Source: Epilithonimonas vandammei (GTDB taxonomy: Bacteria > Bacteroidota > Bacteroidia > Flavobacteriales > Weeksellaceae). Taken from it: a stretch of 64,000 nt of DNA. The position numbers were made by a program, and so were the translations under genes. Of the stretch, positions 8,391 through 17,921 are shown piece by piece (the first letter of the stretch is position 1; every line of letters begins with the position of its first letter). The notes beneath the pieces are model-generated. The model searched no databases. It was not told the origin of the DNA and worked only from the letters and a program-made list of their open reading frames with translations. The DNA is taken from positions 2,232,001 to 2,296,000 of the forward strand of contig NZ_CP034161.1 in NCBI RefSeq assembly GCF_003860525.1. The letters are read 5' to 3'.

Positions 8391-9392
8391 CTATTTTCTA
8401 TCTGAAAGGTAGTTTTTCAAATGAAAATCTATACTTTCCGAGACAGGGATAAATTGATAGTCTAAAAACTTGATAATTTTATTATTAGAAACCCTGGAAT
8501 CATTTCTTACGGTTTCTATATTGGTTTTACTAAGCATTTTAAGTATTGGAAACAGCCAGCCTAAAAGAAATGAAATAATTGGAAAAATTGTGTATAAAAA
8601 CTCCGGAAGCAATTTGGCTGGAGATTTACCAAGGACTTTCCGAACTTTATCCGAAACCAGCCTGAACTTCTCATTTTCCGAAATAATGATGAAACGTTCT
8701 CCAAACGCATTTCTTGCCATCAATTCTATTGCAATTCTAGCAACATCACGCACATCCACATAAGCCGTTCCTCCTGGGAAAGTGTATGAATGGGAAGATT
8801 TTGAAATGAGATCTCCACTACTTTTTTTCCAATTTCCGGAACCGATGATCAGGCCCGGATTAATAATCACCGTATTGAGACCTTCCGCAGATGCTCTCCA
8901 GACTTCCATTTCGGATAGATGTTTTGAAATAGCATAACCAGAATGATTTAGTTTTGGATTAAAATCAGAATCTTCATCCATCATACCTTTTTCGTTAAAA
9001 CCATCCAAAACAGCTATAGAACTTACGAAAAGAAATTTTTCAACAGTAGAATTTTCCACAGCATAGAGAAGATTTCTTGTTCCATCAACATTTGTTTTGT
9101 TCATCGCTTTGTCATCCTGAGGATTGAAACTGACAATTGCAGCACAATGATAAACTTGATCTATATCAATCAATGCTTCCCGAAGAGAATCCAAGTCTTC
9201 AAAATCTACATCCATCCATTGGATTTTATCGAAGTAAAAATCCGGCTTATCTGTATAAAAACGATAGGACGCTCTTACTTCTTTCAGATTGCTAGAAGGT
9301 CTTTTTGTTGCGCGAACTTCTTTTCCTTGCTTTAAAAGTTCAAGAACAATCACTCTTCCGAGTATTCCTGTAGCGCCGGTGACTAAAACCAT
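8391..9392 (-). CDS. NAD-dependent epimerase/dehydratase (extended SDR family)
   Basis: The 333-residue protein starts with a Rossmann motif, VTGATGILGRVI (residues 4-15), and has the extended-SDR active site as YAISKHLSEM (Y-x3-K, near residue 150) with the following NPGLIIG phrase. Proteins of this type include dihydroflavonol-4-reductase-like and 3-beta-hydroxysteroid dehydrogenase-like enzymes, so the substrate is open. The C-terminal part (about 255-290) has one hydrophobic stretch that could associate with the membrane. A -7 element ends 5 bp before the ATG, so the mRNA may be leaderless. Confidence 0.85.
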   Translation of the reverse strand: MVLVTGATGILGRVIVLELLKQGKEVRATKRPSSNLKEVRASYRFYTDKPDFYFDKIQWMDVDFEDLDSLREALIDIDQVYHCAAIVSFNPQDDKAMNKTNVDGTRNLLYAVENSTVEKFLFVSSIAVLDGFNEKGMMDEDSDFNPKLNHSGYAISKHLSEMEVWRASAEGLNTVIINPGLIIGSGNWKKSSGDLISKSSHSYTFPGGTAYVDVRDVARIAIELMARNAFGERFIIISENEKFRLVSDKVRKVLGKSPAKLLPEFLYTIFPIISFLLGWLFPILKMLSKTNIETVRNDSRVSNNKIIKFLDYQFIPVSESIDFHLKNYLSDRK

Positions 9393-9397
9393 ATGTG

Positions 9398-9405
9398 CAA
9401 ATATA
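9398..9405 (-). promoter_or_regulatory. -7 promoter element (TATATTTG) for the epimerase gene
   Basis: The minus strand reads TATATTTG, matching the Bacteroidota -7 consensus TAnnTTTG, and ends 5 nt before the ATG at 9392. Transcription would begin at or next to the start codon. I see no clear TTG at -33. Confidence 0.45.
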
Positions 9406-9451
9406 GCGAAATTGTAGATTTATGAAATGATTTTTAATCACATAAAATAAG

Positions 9452-9482
9452 AAAAGCTGCATTATTTACCAATGCAGCTTTT
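9452..9482 (-). terminator. Terminator downstream of the phytase gene
   Basis: AAAAGCTGCATT (9452-9463) pairs perfectly with AATGCAGCTTTT (9471-9482) around a 7-nt loop. It lies 30 bp past the phytase stop and works in the minus direction; the A/T tails make it potentially bidirectional. Confidence 0.8.
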
Positions 9483-9512
9483 GTATAAGAATTTCAGATA
9501 ATCCTCTTGTTT

Positions 9513-10544
9513 TTATTTTTTATTTTGTTGTGCCAAAATAAGAGCTTCTATATCTCTCCAATCGTAGATGTGAAAAACTTTTCCGTTGCTCATTGCTACA
9601 AACATACCTTTAGGAAAATCTGGTCCAAAATTAACATTACTAACATCCGATCCATCACTTTCTTTAGTAGAAACTGGTATGATAGCAATCCTTTGGTATG
9701 TATTTTCATTAGTATCTCCTTCTCGTCTATAGACATTAAAAGTATTGGCTTGCTGATCTGAGACCAAAATATAACCTGTTTTCTCACCTGTTGGATAAAT
9801 AGAAATTCCTTCGATATCTGATTTGAAATCATTGGTACCAAATAAAGCTAATTGTTCATTAGAAGCTGATGGATCTGCATTATATTTATGAATCCCGTAT
9901 TGTTCATCAGAATAATATATTACTCCCAAAGCATCATCTACTGCAATAGATTCTATTTCTTTTTTACCTGAGTATTCGCCAAACTTACGAACGAGCTCTC
10001 CAATTACTTGTCCCTTACCATTATCTTTCAGTAGATATTGATACAAATATGAGCCAGAAGGTCCTGTTTTTCTCCCAACAACTGCATAAATTTGTTGTGT
10101 TGCAGGGTTTTTATATAATGCAATACCCATTGGACTTTTTTGATCGCTATCTTCGAAAACAGAAATCCCTCCGTTATCTATTGGTTTTAGATCTGGCACC
10201 GAAAAAACACGTATTTTGTTAGTTTCGCGCTCTGTAAATACAGCGATATCCATTTTTTTACCACCTACTTCTAATCCATATTCTACATCAATGTTGTTGG
10301 GACGTTGTATCCCCAAAACTTTATTTACAATCTTACCTTTTAAATCGTAAACATAAATCCCTCCATTGGTTTCTTTGTCTGTACCTAAAATTAAACTTTT
10401 GGAGGCATCTTGTGGATTAATCCAAAATGCTGGATCATCTGTATCAAATTGAACTTTTTGTGTTTTATAAACTGGTTTAACCTTCATAGATGTACATTGT
10501 ACCATCAAAAAAGAAACCGAAGCTATCCATAATATCTTTTTCAT
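9513..10544 (-). CDS. Beta-propeller phytase (3-phytase), lipoprotein
   Basis: The 343-residue protein has a lipoprotein signal (hydrophobic start ending LMVQC) and the beta-propeller phytase motifs: DTDDPAFWINP, RPNNIDVEYG, DIAVFTERETNKIRVF, SPMGIALYKNP, KEIESIAVDDALGVIYYSDE and SDIEGISIYP. The acidic residues in these phrases are the calcium and phosphate ligands of the family. It releases phosphate from inositol hexakisphosphate at the cell surface. Its ATG overlaps the end of the TonB receptor frame, so enzyme and importer form an operon for phosphate or inositol-phosphate uptake. Confidence 0.93.
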   Translation of the reverse strand: MKKILWIASVSFLMVQCTSMKVKPVYKTQKVQFDTDDPAFWINPQDASKSLILGTDKETNGGIYVYDLKGKIVNKVLGIQRPNNIDVEYGLEVGGKKMDIAVFTERETNKIRVFSVPDLKPIDNGGISVFEDSDQKSPMGIALYKNPATQQIYAVVGRKTGPSGSYLYQYLLKDNGKGQVIGELVRKFGEYSGKKEIESIAVDDALGVIYYSDEQYGIHKYNADPSASNEQLALFGTNDFKSDIEGISIYPTGEKTGYILVSDQQANTFNVYRREGDTNENTYQRIAIIPVSTKESDGSDVSNVNFGPDFPKGMFVAMSNGKVFHIYDWRDIEALILAQQNKK

Positions 10545-13375
10545 TAAAAATCGAATTTTAGTCCTACGTTGTATCTTGGTTTATAATATTCCATTTGCAT
10601 TGTTCTGTTCTTTTCGCCTTGGTAATATCTTAATGGTTGATTGGTAAGATTATTAGCTTCAACAAAGAATCTTATTTTTTCTGTAATGGCATAAGATACG
10701 TTAGCGTCTAAGAAGGTTTGTTTATCATAGTAACGATCATCAAAAGCAACACCTCCAATCTCATCTAAATAAGAAGCTGTATAGTTAAGCGATACACGCG
10801 CGGAGAATCTTTTGTTTTCCCAAGATAAGGACGAGTTAAACATATGTGGTGCTGTTCCTGGCAACATAAGACCTTCTCTTTGTACATCATCTCCTGCAAT
10901 ACCTTTGGCTTTGGAATGTGTATAAGTATAATTGGCATAAATCCCAAAATGACTAAGAAAACCAGGTAGAAAATCTAGTTGTCTCTGCAAAGCAACTTCA
11001 AAACCATAAACGTCTACACTTTGTCCGTTTCTGGCTTGTGAAAATACGTAGGTGTTATCTGCTCCCAAATCATTAGCGAGATCAGGAAACTGTTGTGTAA
11101 ACTTGTCTCTTGTAAAATTTTGATCGATGTAATTAAAGATAAATTTATTAATCTTTTTGTAAAAACCACCAACTGATATTAATCCCACTGATTTGAAATA
11201 GTACTCTCCCATTACATCGAAGTTATGAGCATAAGAAGCTTTCAAATCTGGATTACCTGCATCTATTTGTGCATCTTCTCCTGGTGTAATATTCACAAAT
11301 GGAGACAAATTGTAATACCCTGGTCTTGCCAAAGAAGTTGTATAAGCAGCCCTAAGAACCATATCATCTGTTGGCGTATACTTGAAGGTAATGCTTGGTA
11401 AATAATTGGTATAGTCGTTTTTGATTTTTCTCTCACCTTCTAACATTACATCATCATCTTCGGTTTTGGTGATATTACCAGTATACTCTGTGTGGGTATT
11501 TTCTAAACGAAGACCTGCAATGAAAGAAAAATCATCCGTAATATTTTGGTCCCAACGGATATATCCAGCATAGATTTGTTCTTTAGCTTTGTAATTTACC
11601 CCGAGATATTCTGCAGGATTACTTTCTGAAGAAAACATTCCTGTATTGTATAAATCCAAATTGCCTAATAATTGTTTTGATGCAAAATGTCCTGGGATAT
11701 ACTTGCTATTTGGAGACCAATTTTTACCATCCCAATAAACTGGATTAATTTTATCCATAGTGGCTAAGCTGGTGTTGGCATCGGTTGGAGTATAGTCATT
11801 AAAACTGTTCTCTCTTTCTTTTTGTTTGATTCTTGTTTTTGCTCCAAATCTCAATCTGCCTTTTTGCTCTGATATGATATTAAGCGGGATTCTAAGATCT
11901 ACTTTCCCCGTAATCTCATCTTCAAAAGTATGACCAAACTGCTCCGTAAGTGTTCGGAATTTAAAGGATTTGAGTGTAGGTTCTGTTGTTGGCGTTAGTA
12001 ATGGTTCTTTCTCACTATCATAACCAGAAAGTGCTACTCCCTTTGACTGATAATCTATATAACGTTCATTAGGGCGGTCTTCGGACGCTCGTGAATAACC
12101 TCCAGACCAATTTAATTGTAGCTGAGAACCCAACAAATGTTCACCATTGATAAAATAGTTTTGCATAATCTGGCGTTCTAGCCTTGCCGCTTTACTTTTA
12201 TCAGTATCTATACCACCTTTGGTTTGTGCTCTAAGATCAGCTTTGTAACCAGTAATAAGACTTTCATCTGTTTTGTCGTAGATAGGTGTAACTTTATTAA
12301 ATCTCAGTCTATACCTATTTTCCCAATCGTCTCGCCAGTTATAAACAGCACCAGCTTTGATGATATTTTTATCATTAATTTTAAAATCAAAATTAGCCCC
12401 TAAACTTTTACGCTCTCTTCTTACATCATATTTGCGAATATCCATCTCTCTGATGTAAGCATTACCAAATTTATCTTGCGCCCAAACACCTTCTACATTA
12501 TCAGACCCATAATCTTGATTATTATAAGAACCGTTGAAAACAAACCCAAATTTTTTACCAAAATAACGGTTACCATACATAAAAGCTGTATTACTAGATA
12601 CTTTATCTCTAATAGGATTATAACCACCAGCCGCGGTAAGAGATATTCTTTCTTTGTTAGGTGCAGTTCTTGTGATGAGATTTACGGAACCTCCAATGGC
12701 GTCTGCATCCATATCTGGCGTTAAGGTTTAGTTAACTTCGATAAGTTGAATCATATCGGAAGGAATTAGATCCATCTGAACTCGTCTATTATCACCTTCT
12801 GCTGACGGAATTCTGTTTCCATTGAGAGTAACTGAGTTAAGTTCTGGAGCCAAACCTCTAATAATAATATCTCTAGCTTCACCTTGGTCATTTTGCATCG
12901 TAATCCCAGGTACTCGTTTTAAAGCATCTCCGATATTAGAATCCGGAAATTTCCCTACCTGATCAGACGAAACAATATTGGTGATATTAGAATTATTTTT
13001 CTGCGTATTTAGGGCTCTAGCTTGGTTTTGTCTGCTAATACCAAGAAGCCGAACCTCTTTTATTGTAGTTGACTTATTTTTATCAAACAAAACATCTACG
13101 CTAGTATTATTCTCGGATTTCACAACCACTGTTGATTGCTGACTGCCATAACCAATATAATCTACGGTTAGCGTATAGGTTCCTTCTGGAACATTAAGGA
13201 AGACATAATCGCCTGTAGCATCAGATATTGTGTAATAATTACCAGGTGTTAAAGTTAGTTTTGCCCCAGGCAAAGGAATTTGGTTACTATCATTAATAAT
13301 CCCAGAGATACTACCTTTTTGCGCAAACACAAAAACTGTTGCACAAAAAAGTACAGTTGTAATAAGCTTTTTCAT
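10544..13375 (-). pseudogene. TonB-dependent receptor with a premature stop codon
   Basis: Residues 1-215 contain a signal peptide, a carboxypeptidase-like beta-sandwich (about 20-105) and the first part of the plug domain (RVPGITMQNDQGEARDIIIRG). Then a TAA (12728-12730) interrupts the frame; the same frame continues as TLTPDMDADAIGGSVNL and runs through the complete 22-strand barrel to a terminal Phe (FDF). Relatives have Lys at the stop (VNKTLTPD), so one A-to-T change from AAA explains it. The full protein would be about 943 residues, in operon with the phytase. An ATG at 12712 could start the barrel alone but would lack an export signal. This may be a true nonsense mutation or a sequencing error. 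Confidence 0.85.
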
Positions 13376-13392
13376 TTAGATTTATTTGCGGA

Positions 13393-13400
13393 CAAAAATA
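13393..13400 (-). promoter_or_regulatory. -7 promoter element for the TonB receptor-phytase operon
   Basis: The minus strand reads TATTTTTG, matching TAnnTTTG, 17 nt before the receptor ATG at 13375. The next 150 bp upstream are very AT-rich without a recognisable phosphate-response box. Confidence 0.45.
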
Positions 13401-13558
13401 AGATTGCGCTCTTTTAAACTTATTAATACAACTTAAATCATATAATAATTCTATTAAAATTAAATATCAATAGGATTTAATAAATAATTTTCAATCAATT
13501 TATCTTTCATCTTGGATAAATTGATTGAAAAATTTACAAAATTTGCCGAGTGATCAAG

Positions 13559-13789
13559 TTAAGTCTGTTTCTTTCTTTTGAAAATCTGAAGCAAAAGAAA
13601 ACAATTCAAAACAGAATAAGCTAGAATTACACCAATGAAAAACCAAAAACTTCTACCTTCCAAAAACCATTCTCCATTTCCAGAAAACGAATCTCTGAGA
13701 GCGAAAAACATCAGCACAATCAAAAACAGATTGATGACAACAGAAAAAATCAAAATGATTTTATAAATGGTTTCTTGGTATTTTTTCAT
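13559..13789 (-). CDS. Small membrane protein, function unknown
   Basis: The 76-residue product has two hydrophobic segments (about residues 10-30 and 46-68) separated by a short loop (RDSFSGNGEWFLEG) and basic ends (MKKYQETIYK and FKRKKQT). This predicts a two-span inner-membrane protein. A TATCTTTG element at 13800-13807 lies 10 nt upstream of the ATG, which supports expression as its own unit. I do not recognise the family. Confidence 0.6.
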   Translation of the reverse strand: MKKYQETIYKIILIFSVVINLFLIVLMFFALRDSFSGNGEWFLEGRSFWFFIGVILAYSVLNCFLLLQIFKRKKQT

Positions 13790-13830
13790 TTAGGAATTAC
13801 AAAGATACTTCAAAGTTTTTTATAATTTAA

Positions 13831-13902
13831 AACCACATAGACACATAGAGATGATTCTTTTCAGCTTAATTAGAATTTAAATCTATGTTTCTATATGGTT
13901 AA
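13831..13902. repeat. Palindromic intergenic repeat, ACCACATAGACACATAG type
   Basis: AACCACATAGACACATAGA (13831-13849) and TCTATGTTTCTATATGGTTAA (13882-13902) are near-perfect inverted arms with a 32-nt AT-rich spacer. The same arms occur at 23474-23590, so this is a dispersed family. Confidence 0.7.
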
Positions 13903-13907
13903 TATTC

Positions 13908-14684
13908 TTAATTCTGTAAAAATTCTTTCACAGCCGCGTTAAAATCTACAGGGTTATTGGCCTGCACCCAGTGCGCTGCATTCTTTATGGTAATAATCTT
14001 AGAGTTAGGGAACTGCTGCCTGATCAAGAAGTCGTCCTGAGGCAGGATATAATTCGATTTCTCACCGGCGATAAAAAGTGTAGGCCCGCTGAAGACACCA
14101 AATCTAATAGCATTGGACACAAACTGCGTGTACTGGTCAGCCAGTGTTGGCAGGTTGAACCGCCAGGCCAGCTTTTTATCCTCGGTCCAGTATAGGTTTT
14201 TCATCAGGAACTGGATCACAAACTTCTCGTGAATGTATTCGCCTAAAACGTTTTCAACATCCTGTCTTGATTCAACCTTAGAAAAATCGACTGTTTGTAA
14301 AGCTTTGATAATTCCCTGATGATGCGGAGGATAAGCCTTGGGGGAAATATCTGCAACAATTAGTTTTTCAACTCTTTCAGGAAAGTTAATGGCGAATTGC
14401 ATCACCGCTTTTCCACCTAATGAATGACCTAATAGATTGGCTTTTTGAATGTTATGAGCGTCAAGATAATTCAGAATATCATTTGCCAAATCATCGTGTG
14501 TCATAGAATCTGAATGAAAACTACGACCGTGATTTCTCAAATCCAACAAATGCGTCGGCATCAATTCTCCAAATTCTTTCCCAAAACTTCCCCAATTATC
14601 CAGCATTCCGAACAATCCATGCAAAACCAAAAGTGGCGTTTCTGTTCTTTCTTCTCCGTATATTTTTGAATGTAATATTTCCAT
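13908..14684 (-). CDS. Alpha/beta hydrolase (YbfF-like esterase)
   Basis: From the ATG at 14684 this is 258 residues; an in-frame TTG six bases upstream is less likely. The protein shows the alpha/beta-hydrolase pattern: oxyanion HGLFGMLDNW near residue 25, the nucleophile elbow GHSLGGKA (near 90), the acid after the FIAGEKSNY strand, and the catalytic His in NAAHWVQANNP near 240. The pattern is closest to YbfF-type acyl-CoA thioesterase/esterases. It has no signal peptide. pdxJ lies 16 bp upstream in the same direction, so the two are probably co-transcribed. Confidence 0.88.
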   Translation of the reverse strand: MEILHSKIYGEERTETPLLVLHGLFGMLDNWGSFGKEFGELMPTHLLDLRNHGRSFHSDSMTHDDLANDILNYLDAHNIQKANLLGHSLGGKAVMQFAINFPERVEKLIVADISPKAYPPHHQGIIKALQTVDFSKVESRQDVENVLGEYIHEKFVIQFLMKNLYWTEDKKLAWRFNLPTLADQYTQFVSNAIRFGVFSGPTLFIAGEKSNYILPQDDFLIRQQFPNSKIITIKNAAHWVQANNPVDFNAAVKEFLQN

Positions 14685-14700
14685 TAACAATAAAATATAA

Positions 14701-15420
14701 TTACCACTTAGCCAATCGCTTCAGATAAGCCTGAACCGTATTTTCCAAACCAAGATAAAGCGCTTCGGAAATCAAAGCGTGACCGATGGAAACTTCCAGA
14801 AGATTAGGGATGTTGTCTGCAAAGTATTTTAAATTTTCTAAAGACAAATCGTGTCCTGCATTAATTCCCAAGTTGTATTTTGTTGCCTCAACAGCCGTCT
14901 CGTAATACGATTTTATGGCCTGTTCTTTATTTTTAGGATAATTGGTTGCGTAAGCTTCTGTATAAAGTTCGATTCTATCTGCTCCAGTTTCGGCTGCAAA
15001 TTTTACCATTTCAGGATTGGGGTTTAGGAAAATAGATGTTCTAATTCCTGCATTTTTAAATTCCGAAATAACAGATTTCAAGAAATCCATATTCTTTTCG
15101 CAATCCCAACCTGCGTTTGATGTAATCGCATCATCAGCATCAGGAACCAGCGTCACTTGCTCTGGTTTCACTTCCAAAACCATATCAATAAAAGGTCTGT
15201 GTGGGTTTCCTTCAATATTGAATTCTGTTGTAACCAAAGGTTTTAAATCGTAAACATCTTTTCTTGTAATGTGTCTTTCGTCCGGTCTTGGATGAATGGT
15301 AATTCCCTGCGCTCCGAATCTTTCCAAATGCAAAGCAACTCCGGTTACACTTGGAACATCGCCTCCTCTTGCATTTCTCAACGTTGCGATTTTATTGATA
15401 TTGACACTTAGTTTTGTCAT
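14701..15420 (-). CDS. pdxJ: Pyridoxine 5'-phosphate synthase
   Basis: PdxJ condenses 1-deoxyxylulose-5-phosphate with 3-amino-2-oxopropyl phosphate to make pyridoxine phosphate. The 239-residue product matches the family in length and in the conserved phrases [75 protein letters not shown] and [13 protein letters not shown]. It is a cytoplasmic TIM-barrel enzyme. The deoxyxylulose-phosphate dependent route to vitamin B6 is therefore expected, and it supplies the PLP enzymes in the window (GcvP, DegT). Confidence 0.97.
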   Translation of the reverse strand: MTKLSVNINKIATLRNARGGDVPSVTGVALHLERFGAQGITIHPRPDERHITRKDVYDLKPLVTTEFNIEGNPHRPFIDMVLEVKPEQVTLVPDADDAITSNAGWDCEKNMDFLKSVISEFKNAGIRTSIFLNPNPEMVKFAAETGADRIELYTEAYATNYPKNKEQAIKSYYETAVEATKYNLGINAGHDLSLENLKYFADNIPNLLEVSIGHALISEALYLGLENTVQAYLKRLAKW

Positions 15421-15501
15421 TTTTATTGGTTTTTGGTTGTCAGTTGTTTGTTGTTAGTTTTTTCAAGCAACCAAGAACAATCAACCTTCAACTAATTAAT
15501 T

Positions 15502-16761
15502 TTAAATTTTATTGACTTGCATTATTTCCAAATCAAACTCTTTGGAAGCCACCAAAAGATGGTCAAAAATATCGGCTTGGATTTGTTCAAAATTCTCCCA
15601 GTTAGAATCATTGGTAAAACAATAGATTTCCAAAGGCATTCCTTGTGGCGTGATTTCCATTTGGCGAACCATTACAGTTCCGGTTTGGTCTATATTGGGA
15701 TTGTTTTTAAGATAATTCAAAGCATAAATTCTGAAAGTTCCAATATTGGTCAGCTGCGATCCGTTGATAATTTCGTCTGCATTGGGGAGCGTTGCTTTTT
15801 CTTTATCGATCTCGTTTTTCCTTTCCACAAGATAATCGTGTATCAAGTTGATTTTCAATAAATCATTAAATAATTGATCATCCAGAAATTTAAATGATTT
15901 AATATTGAAAACAATTGATTTTTTAATTCTTCTCGTATTGGTCTCCGTCATCACCTGCATATTTTTGATTTCCGTGGTCAGCAAATCATAAGTTGGTATT
16001 GTGGATAAGGTTTTATCAAAGTTTCTTATTTTGGTGGTCAGCAGATCAATACCTTCAATGTTTCCTTCAATGGAATATTTGGGAATGGCAACCCAATCTC
16101 CCACTTTCAGATTTTTAGAAGTCGCCACATGAATTCCCGTAACAAATCCTAAAATAGTATCCCGGAAAACCAAAACAATAACAGCCGTAATTGCTCCTAG
16201 ACTTCCCAAAACAGTTGTACTGCTGATGCCGAAAAATACACATACGGCGATAACACTGAAGATGAACATCCCAAATATCCTAACAGTCTGGGAAATAGAA
16301 TTGATGGCAATTATTTTATAATAATCCTGCTGAATAAGGTAATAATTCTGCAATACTTTTATGAACCGAAAAGCCATATTAGCAACAGCCAACACCACCA
16401 GAAAACCTATAAGTCTTTCAAGAAAAACAAAACTTTTTGGATGCCTATAGAAAATCGAAAACAGCGCATAATGTCCCAGCCCAATCCCCAGAATATTGGC
16501 CACAGAATTGGTAACTTTAGCCTTGTATATAGATTTCATCACAGGGTATTTCTCTTTATCAAAGAAAAATTTGAAAACGATATTAATAATGGCTTTTAGG
16601 ATAAAAATCAAGAAAAATATAAGGAAAAGAAGCAGCGCAAATTTCATCGTTATTTGTCCTATGAGAACAAAATCATCCGGAAAATAATCCTTGCAAAAAA
16701 AATGGATCTCGTCACTAATCCTCTGAAGAAAGTCTTTATAATCGTTGATTTCTTTTTTCAT
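15502..16761 (-). CDS. MscS-family mechanosensitive channel
   Basis: The 419-residue protein has five hydrophobic helices in the first 200 residues, followed by the MscS pore and beta domain signature: ISSTTVLGSLGAITAVIVLVFRDTILGFVTGIHV (pore helix and junction, split here for reading) and then LKVGDWVAIPKYSIEGNIEGI. The C-terminal cytoplasmic alpha/beta domain follows. Such channels open under hypo-osmotic tension. The larger N-terminal helix set resembles the YbdG/YnaI types more than minimal MscS. It is transcribed alone, divergent from the DUF456 gene. Confidence 0.88.
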   Translation of the reverse strand: MKKEINDYKDFLQRISDEIHFFCKDYFPDDFVLIGQITMKFALLLFLIFFLIFILKAIINIVFKFFFDKEKYPVMKSIYKAKVTNSVANILGIGLGHYALFSIFYRHPKSFVFLERLIGFLVVLAVANMAFRFIKVLQNYYLIQQDYYKIIAINSISQTVRIFGMFIFSVIAVCVFFGISSTTVLGSLGAITAVIVLVFRDTILGFVTGIHVATSKNLKVGDWVAIPKYSIEGNIEGIDLLTTKIRNFDKTLSTIPTYDLLTTEIKNMQVMTETNTRRIKKSIVFNIKSFKFLDDQLFNDLLKINLIHDYLVERKNEIDKEKATLPNADEIINGSQLTNIGTFRIYALNYLKNNPNIDQTGTVMVRQMEITPQGMPLEIYCFTNDSNWENFEQIQADIFDHLLVASKEFDLEIMQVNKI

Positions 16762-16892
16762 TCGTCATTAATTTTTTACTAATGCTTTCAGATATATCAA
16801 TTGGTGTCTTATTTGCATAAAGTCTCACCGAATAATTTTCAAATTTAAGGATAAAAAAATCGTTAGCTTTATTTTTGAAAACTGTATTTTAA

Positions 16893-16900
16893 TAAATTTG
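16893..16900 (+). promoter_or_regulatory. -7 promoter element (TAAATTTG) for the DUF456 gene
   Basis: TAAATTTG matches TAnnTTTG and ends exactly 4 nt before the ATG at 16905. A TTG at 16875-16877 lies slightly too close for a typical -33. The predicted transcript begins at the start codon. Confidence 0.5.
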
Positions 16901-16904
16901 AATT

Positions 16905-17393
16905 ATGGATCCTGTTTTTATCGACATTATCGCTCTTGTTCTGCTTTTGGTAGGATTTCTTGGAACATTTTTACCGATATTGCCCGGCCTGCTACTCAGT
17001 ATTTGCGGTCTTCTGATTTTCAAGTTTGGAACAGAAAATACTATGCCGATGATGTATGTTTGGATTTTCGTTTTGCTTACGATTATATCTACCGTTCTGA
17101 ATTATGTTATCCCTGCCAAAACCAACAAAAAATATGGCGGAACTCGCTACGGAAGTATTGGTTCTTTTATTGGAACGCTTCTCGGTTTGTTTTTGATCCC
17201 TATTCCATTAGGTTTTTTGATAGGAATGTTATTAGGGGTTTTCCTTGGAGAATTAATACACGATTTCAGCGACACTAAAAAAGCTTTTAATTCTATGAAA
17301 GGTGCATTGATAGGCTTTGTTTATGGAGCGGGATTCAATATGATGGTTGGACTGGCAATGTTTTTGGTAGTTGGATATTATATATTTTTTTAA
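16905..17393 (+). CDS. DUF456 membrane protein
   Basis: The 162-residue protein is almost entirely hydrophobic, with four or five predicted membrane segments. It has the DUF456 features: an early LLVGFLGTFLPILPG loop, a central KYGGTRYGSIGSFIGTLLG glycine-rich turn, and the IPLGFLIGMLLGVFLGELI segment. The biochemical role of this inner-membrane family is not known. A small lipoprotein gene follows after 15 bp. Confidence 0.85.
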   Translation: MDPVFIDIIALVLLLVGFLGTFLPILPGLLLSICGLLIFKFGTENTMPMMYVWIFVLLTIISTVLNYVIPAKTNKKYGGTRYGSIGSFIGTLLGLFLIPIPLGFLIGMLLGVFLGELIHDFSDTKKAFNSMKGALIGFVYGAGFNMMVGLAMFLVVGYYIFF

Positions 17394-17408
17394 TTTAAAA
17401 TCAATACA

Positions 17409-17819
17409 ATGAATTATAAACTATTACTCGTGGCTCCTGCAATATTACTATTGACAAATTGCAAAACCAAAGCTCAGAATGAAACTAAAAATTCGGACGG
17501 AATAGTAACCATTGAACTTAATAAGAAAACGGCAATTCCCGGTTCTAAAATTGCTTTAGAATTCAATCAGGTTATTGAAGATAGTCGATGCCCAGTAGAT
17601 GTAACTTGCGTATGGGAAGGAATTGCAATTGTAAATCTAAAAGCAAACAACGGCAGCGAAACAAAAAACATTCAGCTAGCAACCAAAGATTTTGAGCCAA
17701 AAAACACTAAAAAAAGCACTGATTTTGATGGTTATAAAATCTCACTAATAGATGTGAAGCCATATCCCGGCGGAAAACAAGAAGCCAAATCCATCACACT
17801 GAAATATGAAAAGGAGTAA
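17409..17819 (+). CDS. Small secreted lipoprotein, function unknown
   Basis: The 136-residue product starts with a lipoprotein signal, MNYKLLLVAPAILLLTNC, with Cys18 as the lipidated residue. The mature part is a beta-rich domain with two cysteines in EDSRCPVDVTCVWEG, probably a disulfide. This Cys-Pro-(x)n-Cys-x-Trp-Glu-Gly pattern is common in uncharacterised flavobacterial lipoproteins. It lies in an operon with the DUF456 gene and is closed by a strong terminator. Confidence 0.7.
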   Translation: MNYKLLLVAPAILLLTNCKTKAQNETKNSDGIVTIELNKKTAIPGSKIALEFNQVIEDSRCPVDVTCVWEGIAIVNLKANNGSETKNIQLATKDFEPKNTKKSTDFDGYKISLIDVKPYPGGKQEAKSITLKYEKE

Positions 17820-17830
17820 ATGAATAAATA

Positions 17831-17873
17831 AAAAGGTCGCAATATTTTAATAGTAGCATATTGCGACTTTTTT
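17831..17873. terminator. Terminator after the small lipoprotein gene
   Basis: GTCGCAATAT (17836-17845) pairs with ATATTGCGAC (17858-17867) and is flanked by A and T runs. It lies between the plus-strand lipoprotein gene and the convergent ung gene and could serve both. Confidence 0.8.
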
Positions 17874-17921
17874 ACTTTGGGTAAGTCTGAAACGATACGC
17901 AAACTCTCACTCTTTTAAAAA

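Noticed and set aside
16898..17278. 126-residue plus-strand frame overlapping DUF456
   Set aside because: It is rich in Arg, Tyr and Cys, unlike the neighbours, and is explained as a shadow of the DUF456 gene.
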